DNA of 64,000 nt from Caballeronia sp. BR00000012568055 (GCF_029439455.1 NZ_JAQFVG010000109.1:37068-101067), one strand, 5' to 3'. Shown: positions 23,583 to 33,329, counted from the stretch's first letter. Notes: generated from the letters alone by a model not told the origin. A program made the numbers and translations.

Positions 23583-25031
23583 TTGGACATCCACATCACT
23601 CTCCACGGCCGGCGCGATCTGACCAACCAGATCTACGGTCAACTGCGCGCGGGCATTATCGAAGGGCGGCTGGCGGCGAACGAGCGCTTGCCGTCCACGC
23701 GCGATCTTGCCGCGCAGCTCGGCGTCTCCCGCAAGACCACGCTCGATGTCTTCGAGCGCTTGATTGCCGAAGGTTTTCTGCGCACGCGCGCAGGCGATGG
23801 CACCTTCGTCGCCGCCGGTCTCACGCGTCTGCCAAGCGCGCGCGCCGAACCCGCTTCGGCTATCGCCCGTGCCGCAGGCATCTGGCGCGACATGCCGCAG
23901 CGCATGGCCATGCCCATGCCACCCGCCGATGGTTCGCTCGATTGCGATTTCAAAGGCGGCGTCACCGACAAAACGCTGTTTCCCTACGATGCCTGGCGCC
24001 GCTGTCTGCATCACGCGATCCGTCAGCAGGCGCGCGCGGGAGGCGATGTCGCGGCGTATCGCGATCCGGCGGGCGAGCAGGAGTTGCGGCTCGGCATCGC
24101 GCGCTATCTGGCGTTCAGCCGCGCGGTGACGTGCAACTGGCAGGACGTCGTGGTGACGCAGGGCGCGCAGCAGGCGCTCGATCTGCTCGCGCGCATCGTG
24201 ATTCAGCCGGGCGATGTGGTCGCGGTCGAGGAGCCGGGTTATCCGCCCGCGCGCGCGTTGTATGCGGCGCTCGGCGCGCGCATCGCGCATGTGCCGGTGG
24301 ATGGCGAGGGCATCGTCGTGAGCAAGCTGCCGCGCAATACGCGCCTCGTGTATGTGACGCCGTCGCATCAGTTTCCGCTCGGCATGCCGATGAGTCTGGA
24401 GCGGCGTATCGCGTTGCTGGAGTGGGCGGCGCAGCGCGGCGCGATCATCGTCGAGGATGATTACGATGGCGAGTTTCGCTTCGAAGGGCGTCCGGTCGAA
24501 TCGCTGAAAAGTCTGGATCACGCGGGGCTGGTCGCGTATGTCGGCACGTTCTCGAAGACCATTTTTCCCGATCTGCGTATCGGCTATGTGGTGCCGCCCG
24601 CGACGCTGCGCGAACCGCTTTGGACCGCCAAGCAAATCTGCGACTGGCATTCCTGCATGCTCACGCAAACCGCGCTCGCCGCGTTCATGCTGGACGGCGA
24701 TTACGCGAAGCATCTGCGGCGCATGCACAAGGCGTATGCCGCACGGCGTAGTCGTTTGCTGCGAAGTCTCGGCGGCGAACTCGCGCCCTGGTTCGAGCCG
24801 ATGCCTTCGACCGCCGGCATCCACCTGGTCGCGCGCTTGAGCGACACACACGATGAAGCGCGCGTGGTTGCGGCGGCGCGCGAGGCATCGGTCGGGCTGT
24901 ACGGAATCGCGGATTTTTATGCGGGCAAGCCGGGCGAGCAGGGCGTGCTGCTCGGCTATGGCGGAACGAGCGTGGAGGCCATCGAGCGCGGCACGGCGCG
25001 GCTGGCCGCGCTCATGCCGACGCTGCTTTAG
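23583..25031 (+). CDS. second MocR/PdxR-type regulator
   Basis: A 482-residue GntR-aminotransferase fusion. It starts with TTG at 23583, because the conserved N-terminus (DIHITLHGRRDLTNQIYGQL) begins there and no ATG fits. HTH: LPSTRDLAAQLGVSRKTTLD. Aminotransferase part: NWQDVVVTQGAQQALDLLAR, EEPGYPPARALYAALG, VTPSHQFPLGMPMSLERR, VEDDYDGEFRF and PLP lysine in YVGTFSKTIFPDLRIGY. It follows 57 bp after the winged-helix gene and ends only 1 bp before the convergent TAXI gene. The target is unknown; PdxR relatives control vitamin B6 genes, none of which are nearby. Confidence 0.9.
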   Translation: MDIHITLHGRRDLTNQIYGQLRAGIIEGRLAANERLPSTRDLAAQLGVSRKTTLDVFERLIAEGFLRTRAGDGTFVAAGLTRLPSARAEPASAIARAAGIWRDMPQRMAMPMPPADGSLDCDFKGGVTDKTLFPYDAWRRCLHHAIRQQARAGGDVAAYRDPAGEQELRLGIARYLAFSRAVTCNWQDVVVTQGAQQALDLLARIVIQPGDVVAVEEPGYPPARALYAALGARIAHVPVDGEGIVVSKLPRNTRLVYVTPSHQFPLGMPMSLERRIALLEWAAQRGAIIVEDDYDGEFRFEGRPVESLKSLDHAGLVAYVGTFSKTIFPDLRIGYVVPPATLREPLWTAKQICDWHSCMLTQTALAAFMLDGDYAKHLRRMHKAYAARRSRLLRSLGGELAPWFEPMPSTAGIHLVARLSDTHDEARVVAAAREASVGLYGIADFYAGKPGEQGVLLGYGGTSVEAIERGTARLAALMPTLL

Positions 25032-25032
25032 A

Positions 25033-26166
25033 TCACTGATCGCACAATAAAAGCACTTTCTCCTGCGCCGTGCAGGTGGCTTTCTTCGGCTTCGGCGCGT
25101 CGGCATCGACGTTGCGCGTGGAGACGGTTTGCGCGCTGCCTTGCGCCATCGCCTGCCGATGCGCGATGCACGCGCGCAGGCGCTTTTCCATCGGCGGATA
25201 GTATTTCCAGCCCTTGGTCAGCGGCGGCAAGTCGAGATGCACCTGCTTCCACTTCGGATGCCCGTTCGCCTGCAACTGATCGAAGTTCGTGCACAGCGAA
25301 TCCGCGAACTTCGACAGCGATCCGACCGTGCCGCGCAAGCCATAGTCATAGGTCACGAGGAACGCGCGCACGGTGAGCGTCGGCGTATCTTCGGTGATCC
25401 AGTTCGGATAGCTCGTGGTGCGGATCGTCGCGGGGAAATAGGTTTGCTTGGCGCGCGCGGTTTCGGGCGCGCTCGGATCGAGCCGCAGCAGTTTGATCTG
25501 CTGCAACAGCTCCGGATTCATGTCCTGAAACAGCTTGGCCGGCTGGCCCGCGACGATCACCGCCACATCGATCTTGCGCACGATCAGCTTGGCGAGCGAA
25601 TCCTCGTTGTTGAAGTGCTGCTCGTTGGCCTCGGGAATCGGCTCACCGAACATCAGCCGATACAACGTCTCCGCCGACTGCGCCGTGCCGCTGCCGATCG
25701 GCCCCACGCTGATGTTTTTATCCTTGATCTCGTTGATGGTCTTGAGCGGCGAATCCGAACGCACCACGAAGTAAATTTCTTCATCGTAGAGCGGCATGAT
25801 GAGGCGCAGCGGCTGAATGATCTTGGCGGCATCCGCGTTACCGGACGTCGCCATATCCATATACGCCTGATACACGTCCGATTGCACCAGCGCGAACTTC
25901 ACGCCCGGCTCGTAGCGCATGCGCTGCACGTTTTCCGCCGATCCCTTCGATGGCAACACTTCGAGATCGATGCCCGCCGGTTGCGCGACGTACTTCGACA
26001 AGTCCTGGCCGATCTGGATATACGTCCCGCGCTCCTGACCGGTGGTGATTTTGTACGGCACCGGATCGGCCGCATAAGCCGATTGCAGCGCGCCGCACAG
26101 CGCACTGACGGCGAGCATCGCGAGCGCCCCGCGCGCGGCGTTCTGCATGATTTTCGTGGCAAGCAT
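25033..26166 (-). CDS. TAXI-family TRAP transporter solute-binding protein
   Basis: A 377-residue periplasmic binding protein. ATG 26166 has AAGGG upstream and begins a Sec signal peptide (GALAMLAVSALCGALQSAYA). The mature start YKITTGQERGTYIQIGQDLS and the segments SKGSAENVQRM, ALVQSDVYQAYMD and DKNISVGPIGSGTAQSAETL are typical of the TAXI family, which usually binds acidic substrates such as glutamate or 2-oxoglutarate. No TRAP permease gene is present, so it is an orphan here. The tail carries two cysteines (CTAQEKVLLLCDQ) that could form a disulfide. It shares orientation with the zinc-ribbon gene 146 bp upstream. Confidence 0.87.
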   Translation of the reverse strand: MLATKIMQNAARGALAMLAVSALCGALQSAYAADPVPYKITTGQERGTYIQIGQDLSKYVAQPAGIDLEVLPSKGSAENVQRMRYEPGVKFALVQSDVYQAYMDMATSGNADAAKIIQPLRLIMPLYDEEIYFVVRSDSPLKTINEIKDKNISVGPIGSGTAQSAETLYRLMFGEPIPEANEQHFNNEDSLAKLIVRKIDVAVIVAGQPAKLFQDMNPELLQQIKLLRLDPSAPETARAKQTYFPATIRTTSYPNWITEDTPTLTVRAFLVTYDYGLRGTVGSLSKFADSLCTNFDQLQANGHPKWKQVHLDLPPLTKGWKYYPPMEKRLRACIAHRQAMAQGSAQTVSTRNVDADAPKPKKATCTAQEKVLLLCDQ

Positions 26167-26312
26167 GATTGACCCTTGATCTGAGTTGACGGGTTCGTTG
26201 AAACTCGCGGCGATGCACGGCGAACGCCATCCATCGCGCGCAATCTGGTCTTCTTCGGTCATGCTCACGGTGCGCGGGTCGGCGGTCTCCGAACCTTGCC
26301 GCGCACGTCGTG

Positions 26313-28118
26313 TCACTGCGAGGGCTTGGGCATCGAGTCCGAGCCGCTCCAGCCGTATTGTTTGATCGCGCGTTCGAGCGCTTCGGTCTTGTCGGTGTCT
26401 TGATGAACCGGCGCGGCGGTCTGTGTTCCGCTTTGTCCGATGATCGGCGGCACGCGCTGCGCGACGGGTTGCGCGGTAGGTTGTGCGTTGAGTTGTGCAT
26501 TGACAGGCGGATGCGGCACTGTCGACGGGCTCGCGCTCGTTTGTCCGATGTACTGCGGCGGACGCGGCACCGGAGCGGGCACCTGAGCGGGCGCAGGCGC
26601 GGGTTGCGCGCGCGTTTCCGGCTGGCCGATGTACTGCGCCGACCCATTCTGCGATGTCGATGGCGACGGCGCAGCGGACGGTTGCCCCAAATACTGCGCC
26701 CCACGCGCCGCGGTCGCATCAGACTGCGAATCGCCGATGTATTGCGGCTTTTTCGGTGCGCTGGCTTGTGCTGCGGCCGGCTGCTGCTGCGCTGGCGCCG
26801 TGCGAGTCGTCGTATGAGTTTCGGGCGCGGTGCTGGTCGCAGTCAGCGCATTCGTCGCGGCCTGCGCACGCGCCAGTTTGTCGGCTTTCGCGGCGGCATC
26901 GGCTTCCGCCCTGGCTTGCGCTTTGGCTTCGGCATTGGCGCGCGCTTCATCGGCGGCGGCCTGACGCGCGGCGGCGGCAGCGGCTTGCGCGGCGCGCTTC
27001 TCGGCACGGCGCTCGGCCCACGTTTTCTGCGTCGAAATCGATGCAGCGGGTTTGTCCTGCGCGGGCGCGGGAACAGCGGCAACCGCAGCCGGTGCGGGAG
27101 CAGGCGCTGCCAGCTTCGCCGAATTCGTCACAGTCGATGCCGCCAGCGCTTGCCTGGCCGCCGCCGGATTCGTCCCGACCCAGCCCGCATGTTCGATCAC
27201 GCGTTCCAGCATCGCCTGCGATTCGATGCTGCTGCCATCAAGCGACAGCGCTTCGCTCGCATTCTGCTGCACGCACGCCCACGCCTGCGTCCTTTCGCAC
27301 GCGCGCGCGAGTTGCAGCGCGGCGTCGCGTTGCAACTCGCGCTTCACCAGTTCGTCGCTGATCGATGCATATTCCGGACGCGTTTGCTGTTGCGCATTCA
27401 GCGCCTTGAGACGCGCGCGCGCCGTGGTCAGATCGTGCTGATTCATCGACTGACGCACGCCCGACATCTCGTCGCTGCCGCCGGAAGCCTTCGAATTTGC
27501 GGCAATCGTTGGCGCATTCGAACGATCGATGACACCGTGCGTGCTCGGGCCGTATTTCGAATCGATCGCGCCGGACACGCTGTGCTCGCCGGAGGCGGCA
27601 GTATCGTCGCCGGAATCGTGCTGGAAATAGAACACCGCGCCTGCCAGCAGCAGCACCGCCGCCGCGCCCGCGATGATCGTCTTGCGCTGCGTCCAGTTTT
27701 CGGAGCCTGGAAGGGTATCGGGATCGTGGCGCGGATCGGCGTACGCGTTGCGCGCCGATTGCTCGACACGTTCGATCTGCCTCGCGCGATGCTCGGCCGC
27801 CTTCTGCGCGATGCGTTCGGCCGCGCGTTTCGCGTCCCAGCCGCTACGTGCGCCGGTATCGGCGCTGGATGCGCCGGCCGCGCCTGCGGAAGTGGACATG
27901 CCAGCTCCCGCCGATGCAAACGGCGCGGATGCGGTCTGCTCGAACATGCTGCCGCGCGGTTTCGCCGCCGCCGATGCAGCATCGCGCTTGAGTCCGAAGG
28001 CGGCGCTGCGATCCGCGCCGCATGTAGGGCAACTGTCGGCATTTTTGCGCACCGTGCTGCCGCAACGCTGGCAGGCAACGGAGAACATCGATGCAGGAAA
28101 AGTCAGACGCGTGGACAT
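26313..28118 (-). CDS. zinc-ribbon, single-pass membrane protein with YIG repeats
   Basis: A 601-residue protein of unknown function. From ATG 28118 (GAGGG upstream) the layout is: a zinc ribbon CQRCGSTVRKNADSCPTCG near residue 15, a charged helical stretch, one transmembrane segment (TIIAGAAAVLLLAGAVFYF), a short alpha-helical domain (ACERTQAWACVQQNASEAL), an Ala/Arg-rich coiled-coil region, then a Pro/Ala/Gln-rich tail with about five copies of a (Q)Y(I/L)GQ motif, each 20-35 residues apart (DNA about 26430-26755). A cytoplasmic ribbon and a long periplasmic tail are likely. The last repeat reads PPIIGQS. No known family covers the whole protein. Confidence 0.8.
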   Translation of the reverse strand: MSTRLTFPASMFSVACQRCGSTVRKNADSCPTCGADRSAAFGLKRDAASAAAKPRGSMFEQTASAPFASAGAGMSTSAGAAGASSADTGARSGWDAKRAAERIAQKAAEHRARQIERVEQSARNAYADPRHDPDTLPGSENWTQRKTIIAGAAAVLLLAGAVFYFQHDSGDDTAASGEHSVSGAIDSKYGPSTHGVIDRSNAPTIAANSKASGGSDEMSGVRQSMNQHDLTTARARLKALNAQQQTRPEYASISDELVKRELQRDAALQLARACERTQAWACVQQNASEALSLDGSSIESQAMLERVIEHAGWVGTNPAAARQALAASTVTNSAKLAAPAPAPAAVAAVPAPAQDKPAASISTQKTWAERRAEKRAAQAAAAAARQAAADEARANAEAKAQARAEADAAAKADKLARAQAATNALTATSTAPETHTTTRTAPAQQQPAAAQASAPKKPQYIGDSQSDATAARGAQYLGQPSAAPSPSTSQNGSAQYIGQPETRAQPAPAPAQVPAPVPRPPQYIGQTSASPSTVPHPPVNAQLNAQPTAQPVAQRVPPIIGQSGTQTAAPVHQDTDKTEALERAIKQYGWSGSDSMPKPSQ

Positions 28119-28772
28119 GCTAAAGCCCTCGAAGGACAAATGCGATAACGTGGCTGCCATTGCTTAGGACGCTTCAAGCGCGCTTGCGCTCGGACTTTTT
28201 AAATCGTCCCGCGGCAGCAATCCTTCGTATTGTTCCCGCTCTTGAAACACGCGTGTTTCGCTCACGGAAAGTCCGAATATCGACCAAGCTTTTTCGGACG
28301 TCAATCGCGTTTCGCACCTATCTCGGGCCGTCAAAAACCTAAAGCAAACCTGCTGCGCGTATGCGCGCTGTTTTTTGCTTTCCGCCTCGTTTTTGTCTCG
28401 TATCGCGCCTGTCTCTCGATGCCGGCGCTGGCCCTCGTTTAAGTGTGAACGCGTCGGGATCGGTGCTGCGCCCTGATGGGGCGAAGCATATCGCCGCGCT
28501 GGCATCGCTCACTTGTTTCTGACATTTTGGGTTCTCGGCGGCGGTTTTGAGACGCCAATCCTTAGCCGATAAACGACAAGGCCCTATATTCGCCCGATAA
28601 CCCACTGATGCCAAAGCAATTCAGCTTTTCAATAGCAGCGTGCTACGGAGAGCAAACGCTTGCGTGCTTGCATTTGGTTACATTTGCTAGCGCGTTTTAG
28701 GAGATGATTCGTCATCCGAAGTAAATTTATTCGCCATGCATTTTGGACATTTGGTTAGCGATTTCTGAAATG
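28119..28772. other. intergenic region without a convincing gene
   Basis: About 650 bp upstream of the zinc-ribbon gene and downstream of the aldehyde dehydrogenase terminator. It is more AT-rich than its surroundings. Open frames here are short and of low complexity, with no ribosome binding site or recognisable motif. It presumably carries the zinc-ribbon gene promoter; nothing more specific is visible. Confidence 0.6.
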
Positions 28773-28802
28773 AAAAAAGCTGCGATGCATACACATCGCA
28801 GC
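28773..28802 (-). terminator. rho-independent terminator of the aldehyde dehydrogenase gene
   Basis: GCTGCGATG (28779-28787) and CATCGCAGC (28794-28802) form a perfect 9-bp stem with a 6-base loop. Read on the minus strand the stem is followed by six T (28773-28778). It lies 36 bp past the stop of the minus-strand gene. Confidence 0.9.
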
Positions 28803-28838
28803 CTTCGAAGACTAAAGCCTGACTACTTAGTCAAACCC

Positions 28839-30422
28839 TTAGTCAGCCAATTGCAGCTTACCGTCGATACGGCGATTCAGCCCAAGCGGATTAGCCGTCT
28901 TGAGCGCATCCGGCAACAGCGCATCCGGCAGATCCTGATAGCTCACCGGACGCAGGAAGCGGTTGATCGCCAGGCTGCCGACCGAGGTCGAACGGCCATC
29001 TGCCGTGGACGGGAACGGGCCGCCGTGAACCATCGCGTGACCGACTTCCACGCCCGTGCCGAAGCCGTTCACCAGCAGACGGCCGGTACGGCGTTCGAGT
29101 GCGGGCAGCAGGCGCTTGGCTTCCGCGTAATCCGCTTCGTCGATATGCAGCGCCGACGTCAACTGGCCTTCCAGCGATTCGATCAACTCCAGCATCGAAT
29201 CGAGGTTCGGGCAGCGCACGATCAGCGACGATGCTCCGAAAATTTCCTCTTGCAGCTCGTGGCTCTTGCGGAAGGCTTCCGCCGTGGTGACGAACAGCGC
29301 CGACTGGCCTTGGTTGCCGCTCTTGGCTTCGAGGCCGCGCGCGCAGGTGGTCACATTGGCGTGATCGGCGGCTTTGGACACCGAGCTTTCGTACGTCTTG
29401 AAGATGCCCGGCGTGAGCATGGTTTGCGCCGCCGTTTCCTTCAATGCAGCCGATGCCGCTTCGATGAACGTGTCGAGATCCGGACCATCGACGGCGAGCA
29501 CCAGGCCGGGGTTCGTGCAGAACTGACCCGCGCCCAGCACCAGCGACGACACGAACGCCTTGGCGATGCTTTCGCCGCGATTCTTCAGCGCGTTCGGGAA
29601 CAGCAGAACCGGGTTGATGCTGCTCATTTCCGCGTAGACCGGGATCGGTTCCTTGCGCGCCGCTGCGATCTTCATCAGCGCGACGCCGCCGCCACGCGAA
29701 CCCGTGAAGCCCGCTGCCTTGATGCGGTTATCCGCAACCAGACCTTGACCGACATCACGGCCGCTGTCGAACAGCAGCGAGAACGTGCCTTCCGGCATGC
29801 CGCAATCCTTCACCGCCTTCTGCACCGCGCGGCCAACCAGTTCCGCCGTGCCCGGATGCGCCGAGTGCGCCTTGACGATCACCGGGCAGCCTGCGGCCAG
29901 CGCGGAAGCCGTATCGCCGCCCGCGACGGAGAACGCCAGCGGGAAGTTGCTCGCGCCGAACACGGCGACCGGGCCGAGGCCGACGTGACGCAGACGCAGA
30001 TCCACGCGCGGCAGCGGCTTGCGTTCCGGTTGCGCCGGATCGATCCGCACGCCGAGGAAATCGCCGTTGCGCACGACATCCGCGAACATGCGGAGCTGGC
30101 CGACCGTACGGCCACGTTCGCCTTCCAGACGGGCGCGCGGCAGGCCGCTTTCGGTCATGCAGCGCTCGATCAGATCGTCGCCGATATCGAGAATGTTCTG
30201 CGCGATTGTTTCGAGAAACTTTGCGCGCGCTTCCGGCGCGGTTTCGCGATAGACGTCGAACGCGGCCCACGCGAGCGCAGCGGCGCGGTCGAGATCGGCG
30301 AGCGTCGCGCCGCCGAAAGCCGGTTCGATGGCCGCGCCCGTGGACGCGTTGACGGCCTTGATCGCGCCGTTGGTGCCGTGCACGGATTGCTGACCGATGA
30401 GCAGGTTGCCAGTGAGTTGCAT
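28839..30422 (-). CDS. aldehyde dehydrogenase (NADP+), alpha-ketoglutaric semialdehyde type
   Basis: A 527-residue aldehyde dehydrogenase of the subgroup that oxidises 2,5-dioxopentanoate to 2-oxoglutarate. The catalytic cysteine is C302 in [11 protein letters not shown], and the active glutamate lies in YAEMSSINP. Cofactor segments are [20 protein letters not shown] and [12 protein letters not shown]. The N-terminus [19 protein letters not shown] is typical of this group, which ends the non-phosphorylating pathways for galacturonate/glucarate and arabinose. With the GH28 gene this hints at pectin-sugar catabolism, though they are 24 kb apart. It is divergent from a LysR gene and has a clear terminator. 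Confidence 0.88.
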   Translation of the reverse strand: MQLTGNLLIGQQSVHGTNGAIKAVNASTGAAIEPAFGGATLADLDRAAALAWAAFDVYRETAPEARAKFLETIAQNILDIGDDLIERCMTESGLPRARLEGERGRTVGQLRMFADVVRNGDFLGVRIDPAQPERKPLPRVDLRLRHVGLGPVAVFGASNFPLAFSVAGGDTASALAAGCPVIVKAHSAHPGTAELVGRAVQKAVKDCGMPEGTFSLLFDSGRDVGQGLVADNRIKAAGFTGSRGGGVALMKIAAARKEPIPVYAEMSSINPVLLFPNALKNRGESIAKAFVSSLVLGAGQFCTNPGLVLAVDGPDLDTFIEAASAALKETAAQTMLTPGIFKTYESSVSKAADHANVTTCARGLEAKSGNQGQSALFVTTAEAFRKSHELQEEIFGASSLIVRCPNLDSMLELIESLEGQLTSALHIDEADYAEAKRLLPALERRTGRLLVNGFGTGVEVGHAMVHGGPFPSTADGRSTSVGSLAINRFLRPVSYQDLPDALLPDALKTANPLGLNRRIDGKLQLAD

Positions 30423-30573
30423 GATGTCTCGTCCTTGAAAGAATTCGGAGCGCGCAGTTGTACGATGACTGCTGCCTTGCGCGAACTATAAGGCCTCGGA
30501 CCGGGCGATGTATAGTGAATCCTTTCCATCGCTTGATCGCTTTTTGGAATCACCTCGTGGTTGCCCATTCACT

Positions 30574-31509
30574 ATGAAGAACACGCTGGACGTGCTGATG
30601 TCGCGGCTTCGCATGAAGCAGTTGCAACTGCTGATCGCGCTCGACGACCACAAATCGCTGCACAAGGCGGCAGGCGCGATGGCGATGACGCAATCCGCCG
30701 CCAGCAAGGCGCTCGCGGAACTCGAATCGATGTTGGAAGCGCCGCTGTTCGAGCGTGCGAAAACCGGCCTGATCCCCAATCCGTTCGGCCGATGCGTGGT
30801 GCGCTACGCCCGCGTGCTCGCCGCCGATCTCACGGCGCTTTGTCAGGAAGTCGCGCAGATTCGCGCGGGAACAGGCGGAAGGCTGACGGTCGGCACCATT
30901 ATGGGCGCCGTGCCGGAATGGGTCGCGCCGATCGTGAACGAGATGCACGCGAAGCATCCGGATCTGGCGATCGAAATCATCGAGGATACGAGCGCGAATA
31001 TGCTCGTGATGCTGGACGATGGCCGCGTCGATCTGGTGATCGGGCGCGCGAGCGTGTCGGATCAGCCGTCGAAGTATCAGTATCAGCCGTTGACGGACGA
31101 ACCGTTGTCGGTGGTGGTCGGGCACGATCACGCGCATCTGGCGGCGAAGGGTATCGGCTTCGCGGAATTGGCGAAACTGCGCTGGATCACGTATCCCACG
31201 TATATGCCGATGAGCGCGCTGCTCGAACGCGAACTCGATCTCGCTGGCCTGCCGATGCCCGCGAATCCCATTTCCACCGCGTCGCCGCTGGTCACGGCAA
31301 CGCTGTTGCAGCAGAGTGCCGAACTCGTATCGATTTTGCCGACCAGCGTGGCGAAGTTGTTCGAAGCGCATGGCATGCTGCGCATCGTGCCGGTGCCGAT
31401 GAAATCGAAATCGCAGACGTACGGCATCGTGACCAGAAAGGGCGGCGCGCTGTCACCCGCCGCGCGCCAGTTCGTGCAAATGATGCGGGACAAAGGGCGA
31501 CCGCATTGA
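30574..31509 (+). CDS. LysR family regulator, GbpR-like
   Basis: A 311-residue LysR protein from ATG 30574; an in-frame ATG at 30508 would add 22 unconserved residues. The N-terminus RLRMKQLQLLIALDDHKSLH and AMTQSAASKALAELESMLEA is the form seen in GbpR/sugar-responsive LysR proteins. The effector domain includes GRLTVGTIMGAVPEWVAP and LTDEPLSVVVGHDH. It is divergent from the aldehyde dehydrogenase (151 bp between starts), its most likely target. GbpR relatives respond to sugars and sugar acids; the inducer here is not known. Confidence 0.9.
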   Translation: MKNTLDVLMSRLRMKQLQLLIALDDHKSLHKAAGAMAMTQSAASKALAELESMLEAPLFERAKTGLIPNPFGRCVVRYARVLAADLTALCQEVAQIRAGTGGRLTVGTIMGAVPEWVAPIVNEMHAKHPDLAIEIIEDTSANMLVMLDDGRVDLVIGRASVSDQPSKYQYQPLTDEPLSVVVGHDHAHLAAKGIGFAELAKLRWITYPTYMPMSALLERELDLAGLPMPANPISTASPLVTATLLQQSAELVSILPTSVAKLFEAHGMLRIVPVPMKSKSQTYGIVTRKGGALSPAARQFVQMMRDKGRPH

Positions 31510-31516
31510 GCGTTTT

Positions 31517-32302
31517 TTATCGCGTGGCGACGATGAAAAGGCGCGGAAACGGCAGCAGAACCGTGCCGTTATCGAGCACGGTGTACGCGCCGCTCAGCGC
31601 TTCTTTATAGCGACTTAAAAACGCGGCCTGTTCGGTTTCATCGAGACGCGAAAGGAAGGGGCGCAACGCGCTGCCTTCGAACCATTCGATGACGGCATCG
31701 ATACCGCCGTCGAGCGCGTGGTAATACGTCGTGCGCCAGATATCGACGTGCGCGCACAGCGGTTGCAGCATCGCGTAATACCACTGCGCATCGAAGCGCT
31801 TCGTCCGTTCCGCGCCCTTCAAACGATCGCGCCACGGACCTTCCTGCGCCGTCTTCTGCATCAGCCGATGCGCGGGTTCATCGAGATTGTCGGGCATCTG
31901 CACGGCGAGCCGTCCGCCGGGCGCGAGCTTTTGCAGCAGCGCGGGAAACAGCGTTTCATGATCGGGCACCCACTGAAGCGCGGCATTGGCGAGAATCAGA
32001 TCGAAGAGGCCGGGCGCGTTCCACGCGGAGATATCGCTCAGTTCGAATTGCACATTTGGGACGTTGAGCAGACGCTTGCGCGCGGCGGCGATCATATCGC
32101 TCGAATTGTCCGTGCCGATGATCCGCGCATCCGGTGCGTACGAAAGCAGCGTTTCAGTGGAATTGCCCGGACCGCAGCCGATATCCGCTGCATGGCGAAT
32201 CTCATTTGCACGCGCGGCGTTCAGCAAATCCCGTACGGGACGCGTGCGTTCCGCTTCGAAGCGTGAGTATTGGGTTGCATTCCAGTCAGCGTTCTTCGTC
32301 AT
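31517..32302 (-). CDS. tam: trans-aconitate 2-methyltransferase
   Basis: A 261-residue SAM-dependent methyltransferase that matches Tam along its length: WNATQYSRFEAERTRPVRDL, the SAM site ADIGCGPGNSTE, IGTDNSSDMIAAAR, LANAALQWVPDHETL and LAPGGRLAVQMPDN. Tam methylates trans-aconitate, a spontaneous by-product that inhibits aconitase. AGGGG six bases before ATG 32302 supports this start over a TTG at 32308. It is convergent with the GbpR-like gene (7 bp) and divergent from the next LysR gene (100 bp). Confidence 0.92.
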   Translation of the reverse strand: MTKNADWNATQYSRFEAERTRPVRDLLNAARANEIRHAADIGCGPGNSTETLLSYAPDARIIGTDNSSDMIAAARKRLLNVPNVQFELSDISAWNAPGLFDLILANAALQWVPDHETLFPALLQKLAPGGRLAVQMPDNLDEPAHRLMQKTAQEGPWRDRLKGAERTKRFDAQWYYAMLQPLCAHVDIWRTTYYHALDGGIDAVIEWFEGSALRPFLSRLDETEQAAFLSRYKEALSGAYTVLDNGTVLLPFPRLFIVATR

Positions 32303-32402
32303 CTCCAACCCCTGCGTAAAAGAGCAAGCGCGATTCTGCTATCCGCGCCGTCCCACGTAAAATGAATTTATGCTGCGAATTAATAGGTTTTTCTAACGAA
32401 TC

Positions 32403-33329
32403 ATGAAGATCGATACTCTCGGTGTGCAAGCCTTCGTCGCCATCGCCGATGCAGGCAGTTTCAAGGCCGCCGCCGAGCAGTTGCACATCACGCAGACAGC
32501 GGTCACGCAACGTCTGCGCAAGCTCGAAGACTTTCTCGGCGTGCCGCTGATCGAACGGACGACGCGTTCCATGGCGCTGACCGAAACCGGCCGCACGTTT
32601 TTGCCGCAGGCGAGGCGCTTGTTGGGCGAGCTGTCCTCCGCGCTGGTCGAGATTCGTGAAACCGGCATGGCGCAACGTGGCGATGTTTCCATTGCGTGCG
32701 TGCCGACGGTTGGCGTGCAATACCTGCCGCGCGTGTTGCAGGCGTATTCGGCGCGCTTTCCGCATAACCGCGTGCGGATTCTCGATCATGCGTCGTCGGC
32801 GGTGGTGCAGGCGGTGCTGCATCGTGAGGTCGAGTTCGGCATCAAGATCGCGGGCGAGCATCATCCGGAACTGGAAACGGTCGCACTCGTCGATGATCAT
32901 TACGTGCTCGTGTGTCATCAGGATCATCCGCTGGCGAAAAAGCGGCGCGTGGCGTGGCGCGCGTTGCAGGACTATCCGCTGATCCTTGCAGGCGATGTCA
33001 GCGGCAATCGCACGCTGATCGACAGCGCATTGGAAGGCAGCGATATCCGGCTGCATTCGTTCTACGAAGTTCAGCGCAGTTCCACCGCGCTCGGGCTGGT
33101 GGCGGAGGGCGTCGGCGCCGCCGTCGTTCCTGCACTCGCTATACAGAAGGGTTCCTTTCCGAGCGTGCGCGCGATCGAACTCGTCGAGCCTTCCATTTCG
33201 CGTTCGCTGGTATTGGTCACGCGCAAATCGGCCAGCCTTTCACCCGCCGCGCAGGCGTTGTACGACATGTTGCTGGCGCAATCCAATACCCGCGCCGATG
33301 CACGCACCAGGAAGGCGCGCGCCCGGTGA
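32403..33329 (+). CDS. LysR family transcriptional regulator
   Basis: A 308-residue LysR protein. HTH: LGVQAFVAIADAGSFKAAAE and ITQTAVTQRLRKLEDFLG, then PLIERTTRSMALTETG. The effector domain has GDVSIACVPTVGVQYLPRVL, VLVCHQDHPLAKKRRV and GLVAEGVGAAVVPALAI. It is divergent from tam and could regulate it; otherwise the target is unknown. The C-terminus ends in a basic tail (ARTRKARAR). Confidence 0.92.
   Translation: MKIDTLGVQAFVAIADAGSFKAAAEQLHITQTAVTQRLRKLEDFLGVPLIERTTRSMALTETGRTFLPQARRLLGELSSALVEIRETGMAQRGDVSIACVPTVGVQYLPRVLQAYSARFPHNRVRILDHASSAVVQAVLHREVEFGIKIAGEHHPELETVALVDDHYVLVCHQDHPLAKKRRVAWRALQDYPLILAGDVSGNRTLIDSALEGSDIRLHSFYEVQRSSTALGLVAEGVGAAVVPALAIQKGSFPSVRAIELVEPSISRSLVLVTRKSASLSPAAQALYDMLLAQSNTRADARTRKARAR

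Noticed and set aside
23172..25106. 644-codon minus-strand frame opposite the second MocR gene
   Set aside because: It runs antisense to clear HTH and PLP motifs and has only low-complexity Arg/His-rich sequence.
26430..26755. Repeat region as a CRISPR or DNA-level tandem repeat
   Set aside because: The repeats are visible as protein motifs in one frame, with spacing and DNA sequence varying between copies; they are coding repeats.
26310..28148. 612-codon plus-strand frame opposite the zinc-ribbon gene
   Set aside because: Almost pure Arg/Gly/Cys/Leu, without structure. The minus strand carries a zinc ribbon, membrane helix, regular repeats and a ribosome binding site.
28164..28505. 113-codon minus-strand frame in the gap before the zinc-ribbon gene
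   Set aside because: No ribosome binding site, irregular charged composition and no motif; treated as non-coding.
28743..30491. 582-codon plus-strand frame opposite the aldehyde dehydrogenase
   Set aside because: The minus strand holds full ALDH motifs with Cys302 and a terminator placed just after its stop.
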